Source: JANNNX01 sp031398745
GTDB taxonomy: Bacteria > Actinomycetota > Acidimicrobiia > Acidimicrobiales > CADCSY01
Reading direction: 5' to 3'
Assembly: GCA_031398745.1 (NCBI GenBank)
Contig: JANNNX010000048.1
Span: 1-64,000, forward strand
DNA: 64,000 nucleotides
Shown piece after piece: positions 1 through 12,265 of this stretch; position 1 is the first letter of the stretch, and each line of letters starts with the position of its first letter. Under the pieces are notes generated by a model. That model made no database searches, was not told where the DNA came from, and saw only the letters and a list, made by a program, of their open reading frames with translations. A program made the translations under genes and the position numbers.

Positions 1-131
1 ACCGAGCCCGAGGCCACCGAGCCCGAGGCCACCGAGCCCGAGGCCACCGAGCCCGAGGCCACCGAGCCCGAGGCCACCGAGCCCGAGGCCACCGAGCCCG
101 AGGCCACCGAGCCCGAGGCCACCGAGCCCGA
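1..131 (+). repeat. 15-base tandem repeat, 8 exact copies plus a partial ninth
   Basis: The unit ACCGAGCCCGAGGCC is repeated head to tail eight times without a mismatch (1-120). A ninth copy agrees for 11 bases before diverging. The period is a multiple of three, so copy-number changes would keep the frame and only alter the number of TEPEA units in the L10 tail. The array may extend upstream of base 1. Confidence 0.98.
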
Positions 132-210
132 GTCGGAGCTCGTCGCCGAGACGGCGGACGAGACCGCCGGCACCATCACCGAAGATCCCAACGACGCCGA
201 GGAGGCGTAA
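1..210 (+). CDS. rplJ: Ribosomal protein L10, C-terminal tail only (partial)
   Basis: The reading frame is open from base 1 to a TAA at 208-210 and gives 69 residues. The first 40 are eight exact TEPEA units, followed by TEPES and an acidic end. The call rests on position: the frame stops 3 bases before rplL, where rplJ lies in nearly all bacteria. The L10 core, which anchors the L7/L12 stalk, is outside the window. Such a long Glu/Pro tail is not part of the usual L10 fold and is probably disordered. The start and true length cannot be seen. Confidence 0.82.
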   Translation, partial: TEPEATEPEATEPEATEPEATEPEATEPEATEPEATEPEATEPESELVAETADETAGTITEDPNDAEEA

Positions 211-213
211 GCA

Positions 214-597
214 ATGGCAACCAAGGAAGAGATCCTCGACGCCATCTCGTCGATGACCGTGCTCGAGCTCTCCGAGCTCCTCTCGGAGTTCGAAGAGCGC
301 TTCGGCGTCACCGCCGCGGCGCCCGTGGCGGTCGCTGCGCCGGCGGCCGCCGGTGGCGGCGGCGAGGCTGCCGTCGAGGAGGAGAAGGACGAGTTCGAGG
401 TCGTCCTCACCGCCGCGGGCGACAAGAAGATCAACGTCATCAAGGAGGTGCGGGCGCTGACCAGCCTCGGCCTCAAGGAGGCCAAGGACCTCGTCGAGGG
501 CGCTCCCAAGACCGTGATCGAGCGGGCCTCCAAGGAGGACGCCGAGAAGGCCAAGGCCGCCCTCGAGGGTGCCGGCGCCTCCGTCGAGCTCAAGTAA
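214..597 (+). CDS. rplL: Ribosomal protein L7/L12
   Basis: This is the multi-copy stalk protein that recruits translation GTPases to the ribosome. The 127-residue product has the N-terminal dimerisation helices (about 1-33), an Ala/Gly-rich hinge (about 34-53) and the C-terminal domain. That domain includes the conserved segments KKINVIKEVR and GLKEAKDLVE, the factor-binding face. The ATG at 214 lies 3 bases after the L10 stop, and a GGAGG inside the end of rplJ serves as its ribosome binding site. Length is normal for the family. Confidence 0.98.
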   Translation: MATKEEILDAISSMTVLELSELLSEFEERFGVTAAAPVAVAAPAAAGGGGEAAVEEEKDEFEVVLTAAGDKKINVIKEVRALTSLGLKEAKDLVEGAPKTVIERASKEDAEKAKAALEGAGASVELK

Positions 598-630
598 CAC
601 GGGCAGCCCGCTGCCTCGGCCGGCCCGGTC

Positions 631-652
631 CGGCGTCGAAACGTTGACGCCG
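631..652 (+). terminator. Hairpin after rplL, possible partial terminator/attenuator
   Basis: CGGCGTC (631-637) pairs perfectly with GACGCCG (646-652) around an 8-base loop, with a short T run at 673-676. It lies between rplL and the rpoB promoter, where many bacteria attenuate transcription so that more stalk protein than polymerase is made. Function is inferred from position. Confidence 0.45.
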
Positions 653-707
653 ACCGCCCGACCGCCCTACCCTTTTGCCGTCCTGGGTCTGAACCCGGTC
701 GAAGGTG

Positions 708-737
708 TTGTCGACCCGGCGTGCCCCCCAGTAGGCT
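708..737 (+). promoter_or_regulatory. Candidate rpoB promoter
   Basis: TTGTCG (708-713) and TAGGCT (732-737) are separated by exactly 18 bases. The arrangement matches candidate promoters before rpsL, rplC, infA and rplM in this window. A 7-bp hairpin CGCGCCC-TTC-GGGCGCG (777-793) lies in the resulting leader. The rest of 598-836 holds no gene that I can support. Confidence 0.5.
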
Positions 738-836
738 CGCTCTTGCCGTGCCCGCCCGCTGCTGGTCGTCCCCGCTCGCGCCCTTCGGGCGCGCCCTGCC
801 GACCCCTGGCTGCTGAACCTCTCCGAGGAGTCGACC

Positions 837-3800
837 TTGTCGCCTGCTAGCGCCCGCGACCGCTATTCCTTCGCCAACCTCGACGAGGTCCTGACGCCGC
901 CGGACCTCATCGACATCCAGCGCTCCTCCTTCGACTGGTTCCTGCGCCAGGGGCTGGCCGAGGCCTTCGCCGACATCAGCCCCATCGAGGACTTCAGCGG
1001 CTCGCTGCGCCTCGAGCTGTCCTTCGATCCCGACGACGAGGATCTGCGCCCCCCGCCGAAGTTCTCGGTGGAGGAGTGCAAGGAGAAGGACATGACCTAC
1101 TCCGCACCGATCTTCGTGCAGGCCCGGTTCATGAACGCCACGACCGGGGAGATCAAGGAGCAGGTCGTCTTCATGGGCGACTTCCCGATGATGACGGAGA
1201 AGGGCACCTTCATCATCAACGGCACCGAGCGGGTGGTCGTGTCCCAGCTCGTCCGCAGCCCGGGCGTCATCTTCCAGCCGGGCGAGCGCTTCCGGCTGCG
1301 CAACCTGTCCAAGCACCAGCTGGTCACGGGCACGATCCACCCTTACCGGGGCGAGTGGATCGAGTTCGACGTCGAGCAGAAGCCGGGCAAGGACGTCACG
1401 GCTGGGGCTCGGGTGGCCCGCAAGCGTCGCCTCTCGCTCTTCACCCTCCTGCGCGCCCTGGGCTACGACGAGGAGCAGCACCCCGGCTTCCTCGACCGGC
1501 TGGTCCGGCACTTCGACTTCCTCGAGGGCCAGTGGGAGAAGGATCGCGACATCGCTCCCACCCAGGAGGAGTCGCTGATCGAGATCTACAAGCGGGCCCG
1601 CCCCGGCGAGCCGGCGACGCCCGACGCGTCGCGGACCTACTTCGAGAACGCCTTCTTCAACCCGAAGCGCTACGACCTGTCGCGGGTCGGCCGCTACAAG
1701 CTGAACCGCAAGCTCGGCCCGGAGGTTGCCCGGGTCATCGACCAGCTCGGCCTCGAGGGCATCGACCGCCCCGAGAGCGACCAGGCCACCCTGACCCGCA
1801 TCGAGGTCCTGGCCGCCACCACCTACCTGCTGAACCTGGCCGTGGGCGAGCCCGGCTACCGCCTGGACGACCAGGATCACTTCGCCAACCGCCGCATCCG
1901 GTCGGTGGGCGAGCTCATCCAGAACCAGGTCCGCATCGGGCTCTCCCGCATGGAGCGGGTCGTCCGGGAGCGCATGACCACCCAGGACGTCGAGGCCATC
2001 ACCCCCCAGACGCTGATCAACATCCGGCCGGTGGTCGCCGCCATCAAGGAGTTCTTCGGCACCAGCCAGTCCTCCCAGTTCATGGACCAGGTCAACCCGC
2101 TGTCGGGCCTGACCCACCGCCGACGCCTGTCGGCCCTCGGCCCGGGTGGACTCTCCCGCGAGCGGGCCGGCTTCGAGGTGCGCGACGTCCACTTCAGCCA
2201 CTACGGCCGGATGTGCCCCATCGAGACCCCCGAGGGACCGAACATCGGACTCATCGGCGCCCTGGCGACCTTCGCTCGGGTCAACGAGTTCGGCTTCATC
2301 GAGTCGCCCTACCGCAAGGTCATCGACGGGAAGGTGACCGACGACATCCTCTACCTCACCGCGGACGAGGAGGAGGAGTACGTCGTCGCCCAGGCCAACG
2401 CCCCGCTGAACCCCGACGGCACCTTCCGCGAGGAGCGGATCCTGGCCCGCCGGAGCCCGCAGGCGGCATCGCTCTCCGACCTGAAGCTCCAGCTCGAGCG
2501 CGAGGTCTTCTTCGGTGCCACCACCGAGATCTCGGCCGTGCCGCCCAGCGAGGTCCAGCTCATGGACGTCTCGCCGAAGCAGATCGTGTCGGTGGGCACC
2601 GCGCTCATCCCGTTCCTCGAGCACGACGATGCCAACCGGGCCCTGATGGGCGCCAACATGCAGCGCCAGGCCGTTCCCCTGCTCCGCTCCGAGGCCCCCT
2701 ACATCGGCACCGGGGTGGAAGCCCGGGCTGCGCACGATGGCGGCGACATGATCCTCGCCCTCGAAGATGGGGTCGTCACCGACATCGACGGCGATGCCAT
2801 CACCGTCGAGTACTCGACGTCGGGCAAGCGCATCCACCGCCTGGCGAAGTTCCGCCGGTCGAACCAGGACACCTGCATCAACCAGCGGCCCCGGGTCAAG
2901 GTCGGCGACCGCTTCGAGGCCGATGATCTGCTGGCCGATGGCTCCTCCACCGACCAGGGGGAGCTGGCCCTGGGCAAGAACCTGCTTGTGGCCTTCATGC
3001 CCTGGGAGGGCTACAACTTCGAGGACGCCATCATCCTCTCCGAGCGCTTGGTGCGCGACGACGTGCTCACGTCGGTCCACATCCACAGCTACGAGATCGA
3101 CGCCCGCGACACCAAGCTCGGGCCCGAGGAGATCACCCGGGACATCCCCAACCTCTCCGAGGAGATCCTGCGCGACCTCGACGAGCGCGGCATCATCCGC
3201 ATCGGGGCCGAGGTCGGTCCGGGCGACGTGCTGGTGGGCAAGGTCACCCCCAAGGGCGAGACCGAGCTCACCCCCGAGGAGCGCCTGCTGCGGGCGATCT
3301 TCGGCGAGAAGGCGCGCGAGGTCCGCGACACCAGCCTCAAGGTGCCCCACGGCGAGCAGGGCAAGGTCATCGACGTCAAGGTCTTCACCCGTGACGAGAG
3401 CCACGAGCTGCCCCCGGGCGTCAACCAACTGGTCCGGGTCTACGTGGCCCAGAAGCGCAAGATCAGCGTCGGCGACAAGATGGCCGGCCGCCACGGCAAC
3501 AAGGGCGTCATCTCGACGATCCTGCCGGTCGAGGACATGCCCTTCCTGGCCGATGGCACCCCGGTCGACATCGTGCTGAACCCCCTCGGCGTCCCGAGCC
3601 GGATGAACGTCGGCCAGGTCCTCGAGGCCCACCTGGGCTACGCCGCCCGTTGGGGCTGGGAGTCGGTCGACGGCTCGCCGGCGGTGGGGACGGCACCGAA
3701 CAGCGGCACCGAGTCCAAGACCCGGCCGACCACCGAGCCGGCGGTCTACGTGGCCACCCCGGTGTTCGACGGTGCCCACTGGGACGAGGAGGAGGAGGCC

Positions 3801-4415
3801 GGGAAGCACCCGACCATCCGCCGGATCCTCGAGAACGTGCACCCCGAGAGCGACAAGGGCCGCCTCATCGGGCCCGACGGCAAGGCCACGCTCTACAACG
3901 GCCGCACCGGCGAGACTTACGACAACCCGGTGGTGGTCGGCTACGTCTACATGCTGAAGCTGGCCCACCTGGTCGACGACAAGATCCACGCCCGGTCGAC
4001 CGGCCCCTACTCGATGATCACCCAGCAGCCCCTGGGTGGAAAGGCGCAGTTCGGAGGCCAGCGGTTCGGCGAGATGGAGGTGTGGGCCCTCGAGGCCTAC
4101 GGCTCGGCCTACTGCCTCCAGGAACTGCTCACCATCAAGTCCGACGACGTGCTGGGCCGGGTCAAGGTCTACGAGGCCATCGTCAAGGGCGAGAACATCC
4201 CCGAGCCCGGCATCCCCGAGAGCTTCAAGGTGCTCATCAAGGAGATGCAGGCGCTCTGCCTCAACGTCGAGGTCATCAACGACGCCGGCAACGAGATCGA
4301 GATGCGCGAGCTCGACGAGGACGTGTTCCGCACCGTCGAGGAACTTGGCATCGACCTGTCTCGCAACGAGCGGGGCTCGGACGAAGAGGACGAACGCCGT
4401 CGCGAGCGGGTCTAG
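837..4415 (+). CDS. rpoB: RNA polymerase beta subunit
   Basis: This is the catalytic beta subunit of RNA polymerase, 1192 residues. The TTG at 837 is chosen because GAGGAG ends 6 bases before it and the protein then starts in register with the family. The rifampicin region (about 408-435) and the segment GRMCPIETPEGPNIGLIG are intact, as are KMAGRHGNKG and the C-terminal GGKAQFGGQRFGEMEVWALEA. Two normally conserved rifampicin-pocket positions differ: Ser at 412 (E. coli L511) and Val at 419 (E. coli N518). The contact residues equivalent to Q513, D516, H526 and S531 are kept. rpoC follows after 72 bases. Confidence 0.98.
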   Translation: MSPASARDRYSFANLDEVLTPPDLIDIQRSSFDWFLRQGLAEAFADISPIEDFSGSLRLELSFDPDDEDLRPPPKFSVEECKEKDMTYSAPIFVQARFMNATTGEIKEQVVFMGDFPMMTEKGTFIINGTERVVVSQLVRSPGVIFQPGERFRLRNLSKHQLVTGTIHPYRGEWIEFDVEQKPGKDVTAGARVARKRRLSLFTLLRALGYDEEQHPGFLDRLVRHFDFLEGQWEKDRDIAPTQEESLIEIYKRARPGEPATPDASRTYFENAFFNPKRYDLSRVGRYKLNRKLGPEVARVIDQLGLEGIDRPESDQATLTRIEVLAATTYLLNLAVGEPGYRLDDQDHFANRRIRSVGELIQNQVRIGLSRMERVVRERMTTQDVEAITPQTLINIRPVVAAIKEFFGTSQSSQFMDQVNPLSGLTHRRRLSALGPGGLSRERAGFEVRDVHFSHYGRMCPIETPEGPNIGLIGALATFARVNEFGFIESPYRKVIDGKVTDDILYLTADEEEEYVVAQANAPLNPDGTFREERILARRSPQAASLSDLKLQLEREVFFGATTEISAVPPSEVQLMDVSPKQIVSVGTALIPFLEHDDANRALMGANMQRQAVPLLRSEAPYIGTGVEARAAHDGGDMILALEDGVVTDIDGDAITVEYSTSGKRIHRLAKFRRSNQDTCINQRPRVKVGDRFEADDLLADGSSTDQGELALGKNLLVAFMPWEGYNFEDAIILSERLVRDDVLTSVHIHSYEIDARDTKLGPEEITRDIPNLSEEILRDLDERGIIRIGAEVGPGDVLVGKVTPKGETELTPEERLLRAIFGEKAREVRDTSLKVPHGEQGKVIDVKVFTRDESHELPPGVNQLVRVYVAQKRKISVGDKMAGRHGNKGVISTILPVEDMPFLADGTPVDIVLNPLGVPSRMNVGQVLEAHLGYAARWGWESVDGSPAVGTAPNSGTESKTRPTTEPAVYVATPVFDGAHWDEEEEAGKHPTIRRILENVHPESDKGRLIGPDGKATLYNGRTGETYDNPVVVGYVYMLKLAHLVDDKIHARSTGPYSMITQQPLGGKAQFGGQRFGEMEVWALEAYGSAYCLQELLTIKSDDVLGRVKVYEAIVKGENIPEPGIPESFKVLIKEMQALCLNVEVINDAGNEIEMRELDEDVFRTVEELGIDLSRNERGSDEEDERRRERV

Positions 4416-4487
4416 CGGTGATCCGCACGACACGGCCCAGCACGAAGCGGCATCTCACGAACGAAGCAGCAGGGAAGGCTTGATCGC

Positions 4488-8426
<3,939 letters not shown>

Positions 8427-8440
8427 AGGTCGGATCGGGG

Positions 8441-8483
8441 CGAGGCCTGTCCGACCGCGCCGGCCGCGGCCGGACAGGCCTCG
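8441..8483. terminator. Bidirectional terminator between rpoC and the convergent lipoprotein gene
   Basis: CGAGGCCTGTCCG (8441-8453) and CGGACAGGCCTCG (8471-8483) form a perfect 13-bp stem with a 17-base loop. It lies 14 bases after rpoC and just beyond the stop of the minus-strand gene, so it can serve both. There is no T run, which is common in very GC-rich genomes. Confidence 0.75.
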
Positions 8484-8491
8484 GACCTGGT

Positions 8492-9694
8492 TCAGGGGCG
8501 GCCGGCGAGGGTGCCGGCCAGGTCGTATCCGGCGTCGTAGGCGCCGAGCTCGGCGGCCACCGCGTCGGCTGAACGGTTGTCGGCCGTGGCCCGCAGCGAG
8601 GCCGTGAGCTGATCGACGTAGGTCCCCAGCGTGGCCGCCGCCCCGTTGGGAAGCCGGGCCGCGATGGCAGCGCCGGCGTCCTCGACCGCCGTCAGCGCGC
8701 TGGCGATCTCGGCGTCGCGGCCGTCTCGGAGGCTCCGGGCCAGGCCGGTGATGGCGTCGGTCAGTTCCGACCACCCGTCGGAGCCGAGGCCGCCCTGGTC
8801 GAGGGCACCGACCAGCCGGTCGGTGCTGGCGTCGAGGGCCTCGACGGCCTCGATCGCCAGCGGGTCGTCGGCGACGATCGCCCGGGTCGCCACCGAGGTG
8901 CCGATGGCCGTCTCGCCCAGGGTCCGCCCGAGCAACGAGCAGAACTCGGTGATGGGGTCGGTGGTGACCCCCGCGAACGCCACTGGGTCCTGGGCGGCGA
9001 TGGCACCGGTGAGGGCCTGGGCCACGGTGAAGAGGTACTCGTGGGCGTCGTGGGCGAGGTCGGTGGCCGCCGCCGGGTCGCCGTCGACGAAGGCGTCGAG
9101 CTGGTCGAGCAGCTGGGTGACGTGGGTGTCGAGGAGGCCTTCGACCACCTCGATCGGTGCCGTGCCTCCGGTGGCGGTGGCGAAGAAGCTGGCGAAGTCG
9201 CGCTGGTAGTCGCCGAGGTCGTCCCGGGCGGCCTGGGCGGCCTCGTCGTCGCCGTCGCCCCGCGCCCGGGCGTAGTCCAAGAAGAACTGGGTGTGGGCCG
9301 TCCACAGCTGGTCGAAGGCGGCGGCCCCGGTGCGCCCGTAGACCACGCCGACGGCCCCGGTCAGGGCAGCGGTGTTCTCCTGCAGGGCATCGATGGCCCA
9401 GGACAGGTCGGGGTCGTCGTTGGCCGCCGCTCGCATGACGTCGACGGTCAGCGCGCCGTGCCAGCCGAGCAGGCGCTCGAGCAAGAGCCGGAGGTCGGCG
9501 GCGGGGAGGACGTTGACCCGGGCCGGCTCGACCTCGGCCACGCCGGCGGCCAGCTCTCGGTCGAGGTCGATGATCTCGAGCGTCGCCTCCCCCTCGTCCC
9601 CGAGGTCCTCGGCGCAGCCGGCCAGCACCCCGGCCAGCAATGCCCCAGCCACGAGCAGCCCGATCGCTCGGCGGCGGGCCGCCCACGCCATCAT
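8492..9694 (-). CDS. Putative lipoprotein of unknown function, helical repeat
   Basis: The 400-residue product starts with a basic N-terminus, a hydrophobic stretch (about 10-25) and a lipobox LAGC with Cys27, so it is probably an exported lipoprotein. The mature part looks all-helical and seems to hold two related halves. Each has an Asn/Ala-rich helix, and the first has the pattern YG...F..LW..H...F..YA. I recognise no family. The start ATG overlaps the stop of the GGDEF-EAL gene by 4 bases (ATGA), so the two are almost certainly co-translated. A role in sensing or envelope output for c-di-GMP signalling is possible but is only context. Confidence 0.72.
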   Translation of the reverse strand: MMAWAARRRAIGLLVAGALLAGVLAGCAEDLGDEGEATLEIIDLDRELAAGVAEVEPARVNVLPAADLRLLLERLLGWHGALTVDVMRAAANDDPDLSWAIDALQENTAALTGAVGVVYGRTGAAAFDQLWTAHTQFFLDYARARGDGDDEAAQAARDDLGDYQRDFASFFATATGGTAPIEVVEGLLDTHVTQLLDQLDAFVDGDPAAATDLAHDAHEYLFTVAQALTGAIAAQDPVAFAGVTTDPITEFCSLLGRTLGETAIGTSVATRAIVADDPLAIEAVEALDASTDRLVGALDQGGLGSDGWSELTDAITGLARSLRDGRDAEIASALTAVEDAGAAIAARLPNGAAATLGTYVDQLTASLRATADNRSADAVAAELGAYDAGYDLAGTLAGRP

Positions 9695-11718
9695 CGAGCC
9701 ACCTGCTCGGCCGACGCCACCAGCCGCGGGGTCAGCTCGGCGGCCGGCTGGGGACGGCCGATGAGGTAGCCCTGGGCCAGGTCGCAGCCGAGTGTGCGCA
9801 GTGCGTCCAGGGTGGCGTCGTCCTCGACCCCCTCGGCGACCACGGCCAGGCCGAGGTCGTGACCGAGCTCGATGCTGAAGCGGACGATGGCCGATCCCTG
9901 GCCCCCGGTGGTGAGCTGGCGCACGAAGGACTGGTCGACCTTGAGGGCGTCGAACGGGAGCCCGCTGAGGGAGGCCACCGAGGCGTACCCGGTCCCGAAG
10001 TCGTCGATCGCCAGCCGCACGCCGAGGTCGTGGATCTCCCCCAGCACCCGGGCGGCTCGGACCGGGCTGTCGACCACCGAGCTCTCGGTCAGCTCGAGCT
10101 CGAGGGACGAGGGGTCGACCCCGGCCGCGGTCAGCGCCCGGGCGAGCTCGTCGGGCAGCCGGAGGTCGTTCACGTTGCGGGCCGAGAGGTTCACCGCCAC
10201 CCCGATGTCGATGCCAGCTGCGGTCCATGCCCGCAGTTGGTCGAGGGCGAGGGCGAGGACCCGAGCGGTGAGGGGCCGCATCAGCTCGGTGCCTTCGATG
10301 ACGGGCATGAACTCGCTCGGCGGGACCAGGCCGAGGCTCGGGTGCTGCCAGCGGACCAGCGCCTCGACCGATGCGATGCGCCCCGTGGCCAGGTCGAGTT
10401 GGGGTTGGAAGGCGAGAACGATCTCGTCGTCTTGCTCGAGCGCTCGGCGCACGTCGGCCGCCAGCTCCAGGCGCTCGGCTCGGTAGTGGTCGAGGTCGGG
10501 CTGATAGGCCTCGAACTCGCTGTGCGCCGACTTGGCGACGTACATGGCCACGTCGGCGTGGCGCAGGAGCTCGTCGGGGTCCTCGCCGTGGGCCGGGTAG
10601 AGAGCGGTGCCGATGCTGGCCCGGATGTCGAGATCGAGCTGGCCGACCCGGAACGGCTGCTCGAGCAGCTCCCGCAGGTCGTCGGCCACCGCAGCCGCGT
10701 CGGCCACGTGTTCGACCCCGGTCAGGACCAGGGCGAACTCGTCGCCACCGAGCCGGGCCACGGTGTCGACCTCCCGCATCCGGCCTCGGAGGCGACGGCC
10801 GACTTCCTGGAGGAGCACGTCGCCCGACCGGTGGCCGAAGGTGTCGTTGACCTCCTTGAACCGGTCGAGGTCGAGGAGCATGACGGCCACCCCGGCACCC
10901 GTGCGCCGGGCCACCGCCAGCGCCGAGGCGACCCGGTCGGTGAACAGCGTGCGGTTGGGGAGGCCGGTCAGGGCGTCGTGGAGAGCCTGATGCTGGTTGT
11001 CGCGGGCCTGGCGGCGCAGCGTCCTCGAGGCCCGGGCCACCAATTGGAAGACCCCGGCGTAGAGGACCAGGAGGCCAATGGCCAGGGTGACGTGGAGCTG
11101 GCGGGTGTCGGCCGCGATGGCCGCCGCGATGGGCTTGTAGGGAAGGTAGATCTCGAAGGATCCGACGACCTCGGCGTCCGCCGCGTTGGTGAAGCTCCCG
11201 TCGCCGTCGACCCGCAGCGGCACGTAGACGGCCAGCAGCGTGCCGAAGTCGCGCTCCTCAAGCTCCTCGGGGGCGCGCAGGTCGGTCACCTCCGAGGTGG
11301 TCCGCCCGTCGAACGCGGCCTCCAGCTGGTCGCTGCCAGGAAACCACCGCCCGACCAGCCGTTGGTTGTCGGAGTACACGAGCCAGTGCTGGCGGTTCCA
11401 GACCTTGAGCCGGACGATCCCGTCGGTCGAGATGGACCCTTGGAGGCTGTCGTCGAGCGCGGCCTTTCGGTCCGCCGGGAGCGGTGCGAAGTCGCTGGTG
11501 AGGTCACCGGGCTCGAGCAGCGGCTGGAGGCCGACGCTCGCCGCCACCTCGGCCGACTGGATGGCGTCGGCCAGGGTCCGGTCGCGCAACGCGCCTTCGA
11601 GGCGTACGGCGAGGACGGCGCCGAGGGCGACGATCAGGACGAAGCTGAGGACCCCGAATCGGGTCAGCAAGCTGGGCTTTCGCAGGGCGGCACGCCATGA
11701 GGCGCGCAGGGTGGGCAC
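9691..11718 (-). CDS. Membrane-bound GGDEF-EAL c-di-GMP synthase/phosphodiesterase
   Basis: From the GTG at 11718 the protein has 675 residues. It has one membrane helix (about 21-41), an extracytoplasmic sensor region, and a second helix (about 213-235). A GGDEF domain (about 250-410) and an EAL domain (about 425-675) follow. Both domains look active: GGDEF is intact, with the inhibitory-site motif REVD five residues before it. The EAL domain keeps EALVRW, NLSARN, ELTESS, DDFGTG and AEGVEDD. It would make and/or break cyclic di-GMP. The start is uncertain, with no clear ribosome binding site before the GTG. It is divergent from rpsL and overlaps the lipoprotein gene downstream. Confidence 0.9.
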   Translation of the reverse strand: MPTLRASWRAALRKPSLLTRFGVLSFVLIVALGAVLAVRLEGALRDRTLADAIQSAEVAASVGLQPLLEPGDLTSDFAPLPADRKAALDDSLQGSISTDGIVRLKVWNRQHWLVYSDNQRLVGRWFPGSDQLEAAFDGRTTSEVTDLRAPEELEERDFGTLLAVYVPLRVDGDGSFTNAADAEVVGSFEIYLPYKPIAAAIAADTRQLHVTLAIGLLVLYAGVFQLVARASRTLRRQARDNQHQALHDALTGLPNRTLFTDRVASALAVARRTGAGVAVMLLDLDRFKEVNDTFGHRSGDVLLQEVGRRLRGRMREVDTVARLGGDEFALVLTGVEHVADAAAVADDLRELLEQPFRVGQLDLDIRASIGTALYPAHGEDPDELLRHADVAMYVAKSAHSEFEAYQPDLDHYRAERLELAADVRRALEQDDEIVLAFQPQLDLATGRIASVEALVRWQHPSLGLVPPSEFMPVIEGTELMRPLTARVLALALDQLRAWTAAGIDIGVAVNLSARNVNDLRLPDELARALTAAGVDPSSLELELTESSVVDSPVRAARVLGEIHDLGVRLAIDDFGTGYASVASLSGLPFDALKVDQSFVRQLTTGGQGSAIVRFSIELGHDLGLAVVAEGVEDDATLDALRTLGCDLAQGYLIGRPQPAAELTPRLVASAEQVAR

Positions 11719-11794
11719 GGGGTGGTGATCGACCGACCGGCAGCCAACCCTGAGCCTGTGGCGGCCGCCCGCCGGGTGCCGTCGGGAGGAGGGC

Positions 11795-11824
11795 TTGGCG
11801 GGGCCGAGCGGGCACCCGTACACT
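11795..11824 (+). promoter_or_regulatory. Candidate str operon (rpsL) promoter
   Basis: TTGGCG (11795-11800), an 18-base spacer and TACACT (11819-11824) precede rpsL. The same two hexamers with the same spacer occur before rplM (34965-34994). The start codon of rpsL begins exactly 69 bases after the last base of the -10. Confidence 0.65.
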
Positions 11825-11837
11825 CGTGGGCCGGCCT

Positions 11838-11858
11838 GCGCCACGTCTGCCGTGGCGC
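11838..11858 (+). promoter_or_regulatory. Leader hairpin of the rpsL operon
   Basis: GCGCCACG (11838-11845) pairs perfectly with CGTGGCGC (11851-11858) around the loop TCTGC. It begins 14 bases after the -10, so it would lie near the 5' end of the mRNA. Related hairpins with GTCTG at or in the loop precede rplC and rplM. It could be a site for ribosomal protein feedback or an mRNA-stabilising structure. Confidence 0.5.
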
Positions 11859-11892
11859 GCCCCACGATCACCTCCCGCTCTAAAGGACGTCT

Positions 11893-12264
11893 GTGCCCAC
11901 GATCTCCCAACTGGTCCGCAAGGGCCGTGGCTCCAAGCCCGCCAAGGTCAAGACCGCCGCCCTGAAGGGGGCACCGCAGCGTCGGGGTGTCTGCACCCGG
12001 GTGTACACCAACACACCCAAGAAGCCGAACTCTGCGCTCCGCAAGGTCGCTCGAGTGCGCCTCACCAGTGGCGTCGAGATCACTGCCTACATCCCGGGCG
12101 AGGGCCACAACCTCCAGGAACACTCGATTGTCCTGGTGCGCGGCGGCCGGGTGAAGGACCTCCCCGGCGTCCGGTACAAGATCATTCGTGGCAGCCTCGA
12201 CGCGGCCGGTGTGCGTGACCGCAAGCAGGCTCGCAGCCGCTACGGCGCCAAGAAGGAGGGCTGA
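11893..12264 (+). CDS. rpsL: Ribosomal protein S12
   Basis: The 123-residue decoding-centre protein has the universal segment PKKPNSALRKVARVRLTSG and GGRVKDLPGVRYK. The two lysines tied to streptomycin sensitivity (E. coli K42 and K87) and the Asp that is methylthiolated in many bacteria are unchanged. The start is the GTG at 11893 with AAAGGA 5 bases upstream. It is first in the str operon, 1 base before rpsG. Confidence 0.98.
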   Translation: MPTISQLVRKGRGSKPAKVKTAALKGAPQRRGVCTRVYTNTPKKPNSALRKVARVRLTSGVEITAYIPGEGHNLQEHSIVLVRGGRVKDLPGVRYKIIRGSLDAAGVRDRKQARSRYGAKKEG

Positions 12265-12265
12265 C

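Noticed and set aside
1..131. CRISPR-like array at the window edge
   Set aside because: The 15-base repeats are directly abutting with no spacers and lie in frame in a coding sequence; they are a coding tandem repeat.
1076..2926. 616-codon plus-strand frame inside rpoB
   Set aside because: Out-of-frame shadow of rpoB with Pro/Arg/Gly/His-rich sequence and no motifs.
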